Positions 46,164 to 56,724 are shown, counted from the first letter of the stretch. The stretch: DNA of 64,000 nucleotides from CAWABB01 sp963701735 (GCA_963701735.1 CAVPBI010000026.1:434001-498000); one strand, 5' to 3'. Translations and numbers: made by a program. Notes: generated by a model not told the origin, from the letters alone.

Positions 46164-48661
46164 ATGCGCACGGCTCTAATCCTCGCCGTCATCAGCCTCA
46201 CCCTCCCGGCTCTGCTCCTGGCGGGCACGACAGGAAAAATCCGCGGCCTCGTCACCGAGCGTGCGTCCGGTGAGGGGCTTGCCGGGGCAAACGTGTCGGT
46301 GGTCGGCACCCAGCTCGGGGCCGCCACGGAAGTCGACGGAGAGTACATCATCCTCAATGTGCCGCCGGGCACGTACGAACTCAGGGCGACCATGGTGGGG
46401 TACGGCCCGGTAACGGTCCGCCAGGTCCGCGTCGTCGCGGACCAGACTACCACGATCGATGCCCAGATGTCCGAGTCGGCCGTGCAGCTCGCAGACGTGA
46501 TCGTGCAGGCGGAACGCCCGATGGTCCAGCGCGACCTCACCGCCACGCAGGCTGTCGTTTCGCAGAGCAGATCAAGCAGCTTCCGGTCAGGAACTTCACG
46601 GAGGTCGTGCAGATTCAGGCCGGCGTGGTGGGTGACGGGAACACGCTGCACATCCGCGGGGGCCGGGGCAGCGAGGTCGCCTACCTCATCGACGGAATGT
46701 ACGTCCGGGATCCGGTGCTCGGGCACACTCGGCACTGCCATCAACAACGACGCCATCGCCGAACTGAACACGCTCAGCGGAACATTCAATGCGGAATACG
46801 GCAACGCGCTGAGCGGCGTGGTGAACATCGTCACCAAAGAGGGCGGCAGCAGGTTCGCGGGCAGCTTCGAGGCGCGCACGAGCGAATTCTGGCTTCCCCC
46901 CTTCCTTGATCCAAATGACCAACACTCCTCTCAATATGCGGAGATGAGAGAGAACCGCGTCGCCGGGACGATCGGCGGACCGATCACAGGCGACGATTTC
47001 ACATTCTTCGCAAGCGGCGAACGGGATGCCAGGAGCAGCTGGCTGCCCTATGGCTCGGAGTCAGTCATCTCGGGGATCGCAAAACTCGCCGATGCGTCCG
47101 GTCCCCTCCCTGAAAGTCGTGACCACAGGCCGATACTCCGAGATCTTCCGCCGGCCATACAACCACGAATGGAAATACATCCCGGACCAGTACCTCCGCC
47201 AACGGGAGTACAGCCGCCAGGGGATTCTCGCAGCTGACCCACACGGTCGCACCGAATCTCTTCTATGACGTCCGGTTTTCGTATTTCAACCAATCCTACT
47301 ACTCGGGACTCGACAAGGACACCTCGCTCTACATTTCCGCGACGAAATGGCTGTGGGGGCCCCAGGGCAACGGGCGCGAATTCTGGAGCCTCGCCGATCC
47401 GCTGGACATCACGAACAATAAGACGGAGACGTTCGACTTCAAGGCCGACATGGTCTGGCAACTCGGACGGATCAATGAGCTCAAGACCGGGATTCAGATG
47501 AAGAAGTACAACCTGCGAGTATGTCAATATCTACGACCCGACGCGGGACAACCCGTACGTCACTGATTTCACGAAGAACCCGGTTGAAGCCGCTGCATAC
47601 TTCCAGGATAAGATAGAACTGCGGTCCCTCATTGTGAACCTCGGCCTCAGGCTGGATTACATGAACCAGCGCTCGCCGTACCGTTCCGACCCGCTCGACC
47701 CGAATTCCGTCGTCCAGTCAACGCCGAAAGCGCAGTGGAGCCCGCGGCTGGGAGTGGCCCACCCCATCAGCGACCGTACGTCGCTGCATTTTTCCTACGG
47801 CCATTTCTTCCAGATTCCAACCTACGACCGATTCTTCGAGAACTCGCAATACGACATCTCCGTCCGTGAGCCGCTGTTCGGGAACCCCAACCTGGATGCC
47901 GAGACGCAAGATCGCCTACGAGGTCGGGCTTTCCCATCAATTCAGCGCCACGCTCGCCGGGACATTTACTGCTCAGTACACGGACTTCACAGGACTCATC
48001 GGCACGCAGTACTACTACCCGTTCGTAGAGGGGCGGTATATAGGATACACGGTCTACGTGAACGACGACTATGCAAACGCCCGCGGATTCGAGGTCAGCC
48101 TCGTTCTCCGCCGCACATACCATGTCTCCGGAATCGCTGACGTACACGTACATGTCCGCTCGCGGAAGCGCCTCCTCCGAAACGGAGGACTACCCGGCCG
48201 TCTACAAGTCAACCAGCCTCTATCCCCTCGATTGGGACCGGAATCATATCCTGAATGTCACCGTGAGCCTGGGCTGGGATGACGACGAGGGCCCGGAGCT
48301 CTTCGGGATCATGCCGCTGGAGAATACAAACTGGAACTTCCTTTTCCGCGCAGCCAGCGGCCTCCCGTACACTCCATCCGGGCGGGATATCTCGTTTGTC
48401 CCCAAGAACTCGGCGAGAATTCCTGCAAACCTTCAGCTCGATTTCGAGCTTCTCAAGGAGTGGAGCATACGGCCGATCACATTCGGAGTCTTTTTCGAGG
48501 CCTTGAATATTCTGGGGAAGGAAAACGTGCGGAGTGTCTATACGGATACGGGATTGCCGGATTTCACCACCTTCGGCAATCACTCGGCCGAATACATGGC
48601 CGACCCCAGCAATTACTATGCGCCGCGCCGGCTTCGCATCGGCGTGCGGATCATGTTCTGA
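46164..48661 (+). pseudogene. TonB-dependent receptor with carboxypeptidase-regulatory-like domain, about seven frameshifts
   Basis: This locus encodes an outer membrane receptor of about 830 residues. It starts with a signal peptide and a CarboxypepD_reg-like domain (KIRGLVTERASGEGLAGANV), then a plug (GNTLHIRGGRGSEVAYLIDG, AINNDAIAELNTLSGTFNAE), a long barrel, and ends LRIGVRIMF. Frame changes occur near 46562, 46728, 47090, 47226, 47518, 47910 and 48135. Within each segment the protein is well conserved and has no premature stop, so either many assembly indels or very recent decay is involved. AGAAGGAGAAGCC before the ATG is a good ribosome-binding site. It heads a cassette with a T9SS protein and a PorV-like protein, parallel to the cassette at 55693-63188. 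Confidence 0.8.
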
Positions 48662-48707
48662 CAGAGGCTCAGCCATGCACTCACCAGTCAAAGGAGTACC
48701 CGCAACC

Positions 48708-51525
48708 ATGAAATGGTTGAGCGTGTGTTGCCTCGCATTCCTCTCGATCGTGACGGCGCCCACGGCGGGGGCACAATCAAGGAAGGCGCTGGAGGAGCGA
48801 GAGCGCCTTCTCGAAAAGCCGGAGTCAATCTTCGACCGTGCGCTCGGCATCCACAGCCGCAGCAACATCGGTCACTCGTTCGAGAACCGCGGAAAGCAGT
48901 ACCCGCGGAGGTCGTACTTCGACCAGGGCATCGTGTCGGGGGAGTTTCCCATCGGGAGCCAGCGTGAATACATCTACCGTGCGAACCCGTACGTGGGAAT
49001 TCCGGGAAACGTGATCCAGGGCCGCTGGCGTGAGAACGAAGAATGGGAGGCTGTCGAAGGGTATCACAACCGGGACAGCGCACGCGTGGCCGTCTCCACG
49101 AAACCCTACACCTGGCCCGCAACAGGCTGGCCGGTCAGGGACGCCCAGGGGAATCCCGTCTTTGTCTCCGATGAGGACACCTACTGCGTCTATAGCGATT
49201 CCAACAATACCGTCTCCAGACTCGGCATTCAGATAAACCAGACCGGGTATGCGTTCAGCTACAAGAGCGTGCGGAACATGATCGTTTTCATCTATCAGAT
49301 CGTCAACAGATCGACCACCGCGTATCCAGACCTCTACTTTGGCATGTATGCCGATTGTGACGTCGGGAATACGGTCGGAGAGGGCACCGATGAATGGGTC
49401 GATGATCGAATAGGGTTCGACAAGTCCCTGGAACTGGTGTACTACTACGACGACGGATATACTGCCGACTGGGCAGGCGGTAGAACTGGCTACTTCGGGG
49501 TCACCTTTCTGCAGACGCCCGCCGTCAATGACTCCCAGCTCGGAATCACGGACTGGCATAACTTCATGCTCGAAGATGACATCGACAAGGATGCCCTCGA
49601 GTATGCAATCATGACCAGCTCCGATTCGCTGTACCGGTCGCCGGACGGGTTCCGGTATTTCCACCTTGGTGCAAACCCCACAAGTCTTCACTATGATGAC
49701 CCGTCCATCATCCCGCCGGAGGGATATCAGGATGTCGCTTTCCTGAGTTCGGGGCCGTACACGCTGAACGCTGGCGACACACTCACATTCGTGACTGCCT
49801 TCGTCGCCGGAAACACGGAAGCCGAGATCAAGGCGGTGACGCGTCAGGCGTTCGACCTCGTGGCGGACGGATACCTGACACCAAAGCCACCGCCCTCGCC
49901 AAACGTCAGTGCGCTGGAGGGTGACCGCCGCGCCACCATCACCTGGGATAACCTCCCGGAGTCGGCGCGAGACCCGGTCACTGGCTACATGGACTTTGAG
50001 GGATACCGTATCTACAAGAGCACCGACCGCGGGCAGCACTGGGACCAGTTCGACCGGAATCAGTTCCCGGAGCTCGGGGCGACTCCCGTACCGCTCGGCG
50101 AGTTTGACAAGGTCAACGGCGTCGGCAAAGACAAGGGGCTTCAGTATCTCTTCGTCGACAGCAGCCTCGTGAATGGCTTTGAGTACTGGTACTCCGTCAC
50201 AGCCTACGATGCAGGCGATTCTGTCAGCGAGAGCCTTGAAAGCCCTCGGGGCAACACCGTGGACGAGCCGAACGTCGTCAGGGTGATCCCCCGCAGCGCA
50301 GCCGTGGGGCGCATACCGGTCGGCAACACGGCGGTGGCGCACCAGGGGACATCCAATGCAGTAGTGACGGTCCAGACGCAGGATGTGAACCAGGCCGGTG
50401 GCAAGGCCTACGAGGTGCTGTTCGCGCCGGCCAGCGAGATCCTCAGCGGTAATCTGATGAGCGAGATCGAGGTCAGCCTTGATTCTGTCTACCCCCGCGC
50501 AGCCCGAACCTATGCGCTCGTCTTCATCTCACCGACCACGTACAAGGTCTGGGACCTCTCCATCAACAGACTTCAGATCCGGTCGGCCCCGTACGTCTCT
50601 GGTCAGCCGATCAGGTTCAACGGGCTCCGCATCGTCCTGACCGACACGACGACAGATCCCGATTTCCTGCCGCAGGCGGGCGACTCGGTCCTCTTCTCGG
50701 TGGGCTTGTCAATGCGCGCCAACGGCATCCAGACACTTCCGCTCCGGAGACTGTCGTTCGGGACGACATACGTCGACTCGCTCGGCGTACTGCTCCGCAT
50801 CGATCCCATCCCCCCCATCGAATCAGTGCAACAGGTGGTCGGAGCGAACCCGCTCAACGTCGTTGCCGCACCCCGTGGACACGTCGCAGATCGTGACGCA
50901 GACCTACACACTGACCGTCGACAGCGTCTACCCCGCCGACGCCACCGGGACCAACTACCTCCTGAGCGTCATCCTGCCGGATGCAGGGGGCCGACGAGTT
51001 TCAAGCGATGCCGCACTGCCAAGCGGAGGCATCGTGAGCGGGCCGGGCGACCCGGCAGCGTTCGAACTCACGATCACGTTCAGAAGCGACGATCTTCGCC
51101 CCACTGTCGGGACGAAGGTCGAGATCAAGACAGTCGGGCAGATCCCCCTTACCTACGCTGATCACTATGCCTTCCAGACCACGGCTGCAGGCGAGGACGC
51201 TGCGGTCATCGCATCGGGGCTGGAGCGGATCAAGGTGGTCCCGAATCCGTACATCGTCAGCTCGCTGTACGAGGAGGAGTTCGGCGCTTCGCGCCGCGAG
51301 CCGATTCGGCAGTTGAAATTCAACAACCTGCCGTCGCGGTGCACGATCACGATCTTCACGATGGACGGCGATCGCATCAAGACGATCCATCACGAAAGCG
51401 ACAACGGAACAGAAACCTGGGATATGCGGGGTGATGGGGGGAGAGAGATTGCCTCAGGAGTCTACATCTATCTTGTCCAGACTGACGCCGGCGAGCGCAT
51501 TGACCGCTTCGCGGTAATCAAGTAG
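48708..51525 (+). CDS. large secreted protein with FN3-like region and T9SS-type C-terminus, one frameshift
   Basis: This is an exported protein of about 938 residues. A signal peptide (MKWLSVCCLAFLSIVTAPTA) leads to an N-terminal beta-rich domain with no named family. A fibronectin-like segment follows (ATITWDNLPES, YMDFEGYRIYKSTDRG, GFEYWYSVTAYDAGDSV), then a C-terminal domain starting KVVPNPYIVSS and ending GVYIYLVQTDAGERIDRFAV. One indel near 50867 changes frame. The start at 48708 was chosen because AAGGAG lies about 10 bases upstream; an ATG at 48675 would add 11 residues. The overall layout matches the protein at 56763-60158. The VPNPY form of the sorting domain is typical of T9SS cargo in Ignavibacteria-like genomes. 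Confidence 0.75.
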
Positions 51526-51534
51526 GAGGCCACG

Positions 51535-52539
51535 ATGAACAACTTCATACGCATCGGATGCATCGCGCTGGGCCTCCTCGCTTACCAGACGGCTGTTGCC
51601 GAAAATCCGAATATCGGCACCGCGGGTGCACAGTTCCTTCAGATCCCGGTAGGCGCACGGGCCACCGCCATGGGCGGCGCAGTTGTCGGACACATCAACG
51701 ACGCGTCGTCCCTGTTCTGGAATCCGGCAGGGATCGTGGGTATACCCTCCGGGTCCCTCTTCGCCGGCTACACCTCGTGGTGGGCCTCCGTAGGCCTGAG
51801 CCATGCGGCGTTTGTCTACTCCATCGGGGATGTCGGATCGTTCGGCGTGTCGGCCACCATGCTGGGGATGGACGCCATGGCTGTTACGACCGAACTCCAG
51901 CCCGAGGGGACCGGCGAGTCGTTTGATGCCCGGGACCTGATGGTCGGGATCTCCTATGCCCGGCGGCTCACGGATGACTTCAGCGTCGGGGTGACTGCAA
52001 AGTACGTCTATCAATCGATCTGGCGGGAAAGCGCGTCGGGAATCGCTTTCGATGTCGGCACGCAATACCGCATCGGCGTAGGGGACCTGACCCTGGCGAT
52101 GGCCATGACGAATTTCGGCGCCGATATGAAGATGGACGGGCAGGATCTGGACATCAAATACGACGGGAGTAGCGACAGTCCCAACAATCGCCTGTCGCCC
52201 GCCCGCCTGGAGTCAGAGGAATTCCCCCTCCCCCTCCATTTCCAGGTGGGGATATCCATGACGGTGATCGATCTCGAGGAGGTCGGAGTGCTGCTGGCGG
52301 TGGACGTCACGCATCCGAATGATACACGCGAGCGGGTGAACCTGGGGACAGAAGTGCGGGTCCTGCAGAACTTTTTCCTGCGGGGCGGGTACCGCATCAA
52401 TTACGACATCGAATCGGGGACGATGGGCGCCGGGGTGCGGGTGCCGCTGGGCGACCTGCGTGTAAACTTCGATTATGCCTATGCGATCTACGATATGCTC
52501 CCGAGCATTCACAGGATTTCGCTGGGGGTGGATTTCTAG
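51535..52539 (+). CDS. PorV/PorQ-family outer membrane protein (cassette 1)
   Basis: This is a 334-residue FadL-like barrel of the PorV/PorQ group. After a signal peptide, GTAGAQFLQIPVGARATAMGG and SSLFWNPAGI form the typical N-terminus. The barrel continues with GVSATMLGMDAMAVTTELQP and SVGVTAKYVYQSI and ends HRISLGVDF. PorV carries T9SS cargo from the secretion pore to the attachment machinery. As this is one of two copies in the window, each next to a large sorting-domain protein, it may be a dedicated partner of that protein. It starts 9 bases after the cargo gene; a strong terminator follows. Confidence 0.85.
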   Translation: MNNFIRIGCIALGLLAYQTAVAENPNIGTAGAQFLQIPVGARATAMGGAVVGHINDASSLFWNPAGIVGIPSGSLFAGYTSWWASVGLSHAAFVYSIGDVGSFGVSATMLGMDAMAVTTELQPEGTGESFDARDLMVGISYARRLTDDFSVGVTAKYVYQSIWRESASGIAFDVGTQYRIGVGDLTLAMAMTNFGADMKMDGQDLDIKYDGSSDSPNNRLSPARLESEEFPLPLHFQVGISMTVIDLEEVGVLLAVDVTHPNDTRERVNLGTEVRVLQNFFLRGGYRINYDIESGTMGAGVRVPLGDLRVNFDYAYAIYDMLPSIHRISLGVDF

Positions 52540-52582
52540 CAGTCGTCTGTCGAGGCGGCGCCGCAAGGCGCTCACCCCCCCA

Positions 52583-52620
52583 ACGCACAAACGCCGGGCA
52601 TCGCCCGGCGTTTGCGTTTT
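52583..52620 (+). terminator. intrinsic terminator after PorV cassette 1
   Basis: A long GC stem (CAAACGCCGGGC paired with GCCCGGCGTTTG around an ATC loop) is followed by CGTTTT. It lies about 50 bases after the PorV stop, between that gene and the convergent aroF gene. Confidence 0.85.
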
Positions 52621-52683
52621 GTCCACGTCCACTCCACGCTGAAGCCTGACCCGCTCCCCGGCAAGGAGGAGCCTGGTACGGCC

Positions 52684-53691
52684 CTAGTTCCGCAGTGCGC
52701 GCGAGAGATGCTGCACCCGCTGCATGAGGTCGCGGAATCCCTCGGGGGTCAGCGACTGTTCCCCGTCCGAGAGCGCCCGGGCGGGGTCGGGGTGGACTTC
52801 CACAATCAGGCCGTCCGCTCCGGCGGCGACCGCGGCAAGGCTCATCGGCAGAACGAGGTCTTGCCGGCCGGTGCCGTGGCTCGGGTCGACCAGGATCGGG
52901 AGGTGCGAGAGGAGGTGCACCGCGGGCACGATGTTCAGGTCGAGCGTGTTCCGGGTGTATTCGACGAACGTCCTGATCCCGCGCTCGCACAGCACGACCT
53001 GCTGGTTGCCGCCCGAGAGTATGTACTCGGCGCTCATCAGGAGCTCGTTCAGCGTCGCGGAGAAGTGGCGCTTCAGGAGAATCGGCTTCTTGATCCGCGC
53101 CAGCGACCGCAGGAGCTTCGTGTTGTGCATGTTCCGCGCCCCGACCTGCAGCATGTCGGCATACTCCGCGACCATTTCCACTTCGCCGGACTCCATCACC
53201 TCTGTCACGATGCCGAGCCCGGTCTTCTCCCTCACGTTCGCCAGGATCCGGAGACCGTCCTCCCCCAACCCCTGGAACGCATAGGGGCTGGTTCTTGGCT
53301 TGTACGCACCGCCACGCAACAGTCGTGCGCCCGCCTGCTTGACTGCGAGCGCGGTCTGGAGGACCTGCTCCTCGGTCTCCACCGAGCACGGCCCGGCGAT
53401 GACCACGAGCTCGCCCCCGCCGATCCGTACCCCGGCCACGTCGACCACCGTATTCTCTTGCCGGAACTCCCGGCTCGCAAGCTTGTACGGCTTGAGGATC
53501 GGGATGACATCCTCGACGTGCGGCAACATCCCGAGCTGCTCTTTGCGGATGAGGCGCTCGTCGCCGATCACGCCGATGATCGTGCGCTCGACTCCCCGCG
53601 ACACGTGCGCCTGGAGTCCGAGCCGCGTGATCTGGTCAACAACTGTCTGGGTGTCAGCCTCGGTGGAATGAGACTTCATTACGACGATCAT
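52684..53691 (-). CDS. aroF: 3-deoxy-7-phosphoheptulonate synthase (DAHP synthase, type I-beta)
   Basis: This is a 335-residue first enzyme of the shikimate pathway, condensing phosphoenolpyruvate and erythrose 4-phosphate. An N-terminal ferredoxin-like domain (MIVVMKSHSTEADTQTVVDQ, about 70 residues) precedes the (beta/alpha)8 barrel. Conserved segments are VVIAGPCSVE, RGGAYKPRTSPYAFQGLG, PILLKRH, ERGIRTFVEYTRNTLD and DPSHGTGRQDLV, with metal-binding Cys, His, Glu and Asp among them. The N-terminal domain usually gives feedback control by aromatic amino acids. The gene is divergent from the FadL-family porin. Confidence 0.93.
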   Translation of the reverse strand: MIVVMKSHSTEADTQTVVDQITRLGLQAHVSRGVERTIIGVIGDERLIRKEQLGMLPHVEDVIPILKPYKLASREFRQENTVVDVAGVRIGGGELVVIAGPCSVETEEQVLQTALAVKQAGARLLRGGAYKPRTSPYAFQGLGEDGLRILANVREKTGLGIVTEVMESGEVEMVAEYADMLQVGARNMHNTKLLRSLARIKKPILLKRHFSATLNELLMSAEYILSGGNQQVVLCERGIRTFVEYTRNTLDLNIVPAVHLLSHLPILVDPSHGTGRQDLVLPMSLAAVAAGADGLIVEVHPDPARALSDGEQSLTPEGFRDLMQRVQHLSRALRN

Positions 53692-53740
53692 ACGTGCTCC
53701 CTATCCGACGAAGAAGCCGCCCACACCGCGACCACACCGA

Positions 53741-53774
53741 CCACACGTGCGTCACCTAGGTGACGCACGTGTGG
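53741..53774. repeat. 34-base perfect palindrome, core GCGTCACCTAGGTGACGC (copy A)
   Basis: A perfect inverted repeat of 34 bases, centred between 53757 and 53758, has arms CCACACGTGCGTCACCT and its complement. It lies just upstream of aroF. The flanks carry further ACCACACCG-like repeats. There is no T tract, so it is not a standard terminator. Confidence 0.95.
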
Positions 53775-53921
53775 GCGCCGTGCACTGGGTGGACCGGGCT
53801 TCGGTTACGCCCGTAAGCGCTGGAATGATACTACGTACGAAAGAGTAGAAAGAGAATCAAGGAAACCGCCCAAATCGCTGCAAATTCGGGACATCCCCGA
53901 GACACCGCGTGAGAGTCACCG

Positions 53922-53949
53922 CGTGAGCGTCACCTAGGTGACGCTCACG
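53922..53949. repeat. 28-base perfect palindrome with the same core (copy B)
   Basis: A perfect 28-base inverted repeat with arms CGTGAGCGTCACCT and its complement is centred between 53935 and 53936. The central 18 bases are identical to copies A and C. To the left, CACCGCGTGAG is directly repeated. It sits 31 bases before the presumed -33 box of the porin promoter. Confidence 0.95.
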
Positions 53950-53979
53950 GGATGCACGGGATGGAGGTTCATGGGGGAC

Positions 53980-54010
53980 TTGCAAAGTGTTTGTAGGAGT
54001 AGTAGATTTG
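53980..54010 (+). promoter_or_regulatory. Bacteroidota-type promoter for the FadL-family gene
   Basis: TAGATTTG at 54003-54010 matches the Bacteroidota -7 element TAnnTTTG exactly. A TTG at 53980-53982 lies 20 bases before it, near the expected -33 position. Transcription would start about 110 bases before the gene. Confidence 0.55.
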
Positions 54011-54123
54011 GGGCACTTCAGACTGTTGAGATTGTCTACACTTCTTGGTGAGCTGGCAGCAATCTCGAATCATTCTGTTCCTTCCACAATCCACATCCTC
54101 ATCTACCAAACCTAGGAGCACTT

Positions 54124-55420
54124 ATGGGTCCAATGAGACGCACCATTCTCGTGGTCTGTGTTGCGCTTGTGTGGACATCGTCCGTTTTCGCCAGTGGGTT
54201 CCAGATCAACGAACACGGGGCGAAGGCGATGGGCATGGGGGGCGCGTTCGTAGCACAGGCTTCGGATCCGTCAGCGATCTTCTTCAACCCGGCAGGCCTC
54301 GGATTTCAGAAGGGGTTCAGCGCGATGTTGGGCGCGACCCTGATCATGCCTACCACCACTCACACCACTCTTGGTGGTGTCGCCACGGATATGGAGAGTC
54401 AGGTCTTCTATCCGCCGAACGCCTACGTCACCTACGGGCTTGATTCACGCTGGAGTTTTGGGATAGGATTCCTCGCCCCGTACGGCCTCGGCACGAAATG
54501 GCCCACGGACTGGCCGGGACAGAGACTGGCAGTAGAAACCGAGTTGCAGTCGTTCTACATCAACCCCGCTGTCTCCTTCCGCCCCATCGATGAGCTTTCG
54601 ATCGGCGTCGGATTCAGCTATATCATCAGCAATGTTTCACTGACGCGCCGGGTGGGTGTCACCCCATCAATCACCCCCGCCGTGCCCGATGGGCTGGTGG
54701 ATCTCCAGGCCGACGGCACCTCGTACGATTTCAGCGTCGGTGTGCTCTACAAGCCCGTGAAGGAGTTCTCGATCGGCGCGTCGTATCGCCACTCGGCTGA
54801 AGTGGACTACGAAGGGACCGCCACATTCACGAACATGCCGACAATCACCGTCCCCGGCGTCGGCCCGGTCAACTTTCAACCGTTCTTCCCCGGCGGAACA
54901 GGGAAGACCACCATCACGATGCCAAACCAGGGATGGCTCGGCGTCGCGGTGTCACCCTGGGACCCGTTCACGATGGAAGCCGATTTCCAGTGGACCAGGT
55001 GGTCGACGTATGAAGAACTTGCCATCGATATGCCCGTCGGCCCGGTATTTCCGCCAGCCCCCCTCCCCGGCGGCCGGCCTTTGCAGGGCCCGTCCACCTC
55101 GGTGAAGAACTGGTTTGACGTCTTCATCGCACGCGTCGGCGGCGAATACCGCTGGGAGAAGGTCGCCCTCCGCCTCGGCGTTATCTACGACTTCAGCCCG
55201 CAGCCGACCAAATCCGTCGAGCCTCTGCTCCCGGATGCCAATCGTTGGGAAGGCACCATCGGTCTCGGCTACAAGTTCTCGAAGAGCTTCGCCGTGGACG
55301 TCGCCTATCAGTTCATCATGTTCCAGGATCGGGTTCTCGCTGGCCAACCAGAACTCGTTCCCTGGCACGTATGAGAGCAGCGCCAGCCTCTTCGGGCTGG
55401 ACCTGACCTACACCCCGTAA
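54124..55420 (+). CDS. FadL/OmpP1-family outer membrane transport protein, one late frameshift
   Basis: This is a 431-residue outer membrane barrel of the FadL/TodX family, which lets hydrophobic compounds such as long-chain fatty acids cross the outer membrane. The signal peptide (RRTILVVCVALVWTSSVFA) is followed by the typical N-terminal hatch GFQINEHGAKAMGMGGAFVA and DPSAIFFNPAGLGF. The barrel strands end in LFGLDLTYTP after a frame change near 55335. Without that change the protein would end early at 55374. AGGAG before 54124 supports the start, although ATG at 54133 is also possible. A terminator follows. Confidence 0.87.
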
Positions 55421-55446
55421 CCTTCGGACTTCGGGGTAGAAATGCC

Positions 55447-55485
55447 GCAGGGGCCCTGCCGTCGGCGGGGCCCCTGCACGTTTTT
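55447..55485 (+). terminator. intrinsic terminator after the FadL-family gene
   Basis: A 9-base stem (GCAGGGGCC at 55447-55455 with GGCCCCTGC at 55469-55477) is followed by ACGTTTTT. It lies 26 bases after the stop codon. Confidence 0.85.
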
Positions 55486-55545
55486 GCACAGGAAGGGGGG
55501 CAATCGGGCCCTCGCATACGGGATGCGGGGAGACCACACGTGCAG

Positions 55546-55575
55546 ACACGTGCGTCACCTAGGTGACGCACGTGT
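55546..55575. repeat. 30-base perfect palindrome with the same core (copy C)
   Basis: A perfect 30-base inverted repeat is centred between 55560 and 55561, with the 18-base core shared by copies A and B. Its right flank contains CACGTGTGGTT twice in tandem, and its left flank a further CCACACGTGC, so the arms are extended by imperfect repeats. It lies in the convergent gap between the FadL-like gene and the PorV gene of cassette 2. Confidence 0.95.
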
Positions 55576-55692
55576 GGTTCACGTGTGGTTCACGTGGGCT
55601 TTTGGGGCCCGGTGACAGCACGCTGGCGGGGCGCGGCGCCGCCCCGACGCCACACCCCGTGCGTGCCTCCCTTCCCGGAGGGGAAGGCAACC

Positions 55693-56724
55693 CTACAACC
55701 CGATTCCGAGCGAAAAAACATGGTTGCTGTTAAACACCTCTACTGACCGGAAGGCGTAGTCCACCGTCAGGTCCAGCGTACCGAACTGGTACCGCAGGCC
55801 GGCCCCGAATGTCGGACCATAGATGAACTCGGGGGTAGCCTGCTCCGGCGACATCGTTATGCCCGCCCGGAAGAACAGCATCCCCTGGAAGGCATACTCG
55901 CCTCCGACGCGGTACTCGTCGTCGGCGAAGTTGTTGTTCTGGAACGTGCCCGCTACCTGCAGGGCGTTCTGTGAATCGAACGCGTACCGGTATCCGACGC
56001 CAAATTCCAGTGTCGACGGGAGCTCGAACGGGGCGGCTTCCGCCTTGTAGTATCCCGGCGGCCGGTTCTGATCCGCCACCGTGGCAACATACATCAACCC
56101 TCCGCCGTCGAACGTCATCTGGGGACCGATGTTCTTCAACACCACCCCGATGCTCAACCCTTCGATCGATGCGAGATTGTCGTACGTCACCCCGGCATTA
56201 AAGGCGACGCCGGTGGCGCTCACGTCGCCCATGCGTTCGGAGATGAACGTGGCGGTCACGCCGACGGACACGCGCTCGCTCAGCATCTTTGCATAGGTCA
56301 GGCCGAGGTTGAAGAACTGGGGTGAGAACGTCGTCCCCGTGCCGTCCGGATTCTCGTTAGTCGTGACGGCGATGTCCCCGATCGAAAGTGCCTTCGCGTT
56401 GATGGCAAGAACGCCGAATTCGGCAAAGTTGACGGCCGCGGCTCCGTAGTCGACGCCGATGTCCGCGATGTACGACATGTGCGAGAAGTAGAAGGCTGCC
56501 GATCCGGGCACTCTCGCCGCGCCGGCGGGGTTCCAGAAGAGCGCCTCGATACCCTTCGAGGTGGACACCGTCGCGCCCCCCATCCCGATATCTCTCGTCC
56601 CGACCGGGATGAGCAACTCCGTCGCTCCTCCCGTGCCCGCCCTGTTTCCCGCTCCGGCTTCCGCCGCGCCCGATGCCATCGCCAGCAGGAGCGCCACGAC
56701 CGCCAATCGTGCTGTGTAGCTCAT
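55693..56724 (-). CDS. PorV/PorQ-family outer membrane protein (cassette 2)
   Basis: This is a 343-residue PorV-like barrel. The signal peptide (LAVVALLLAMASGAAEA) is followed by GGATELLIPVGTRDIGMGGA and GIEALFWNPAGAARVPGSA. Later strands include NIGPQMTFDGGG and SVEVFNSNHVFSLGIGL at the end. AAGGAG lies 7 bases before the ATG at 56724. It is the last gene of cassette 2, after the large cargo gene, mirroring the order of cassette 1. It probably helps deliver or anchor that protein through the type IX system. Confidence 0.85.
   Translation of the reverse strand: MSYTARLAVVALLLAMASGAAEAGAGNRAGTGGATELLIPVGTRDIGMGGATVSTSKGIEALFWNPAGAARVPGSAAFYFSHMSYIADIGVDYGAAAVNFAEFGVLAINAKALSIGDIAVTTNENPDGTGTTFSPQFFNLGLTYAKMLSERVSVGVTATFISERMGDVSATGVAFNAGVTYDNLASIEGLSIGVVLKNIGPQMTFDGGGLMYVATVADQNRPPGYYKAEAAPFELPSTLEFGVGYRYAFDSQNALQVAGTFQNNNFADDEYRVGGEYAFQGMLFFRAGITMSPEQATPEFIYGPTFGAGLRYQFGTLDLTVDYAFRSVEVFNSNHVFSLGIGL

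Larger units (their letters stand above)
53692..54123. other. 432-base divergent intergenic region with two palindromes
   Basis: This gap separates aroF (minus) from the FadL-like gene (plus). It holds two of the three perfect CCTAGG-centred palindromes and a Bacteroidota-type promoter reading to the right, with a leader of about 110 bases. No gene-like ORF, tRNA or other RNA was seen. Confidence 0.8.

Noticed and set aside
53741..53949. Palindromes A and B as ordinary transcription terminators.
   Set aside because: They lie in a divergent gap with no transcript ending there, and neither has a T tract.
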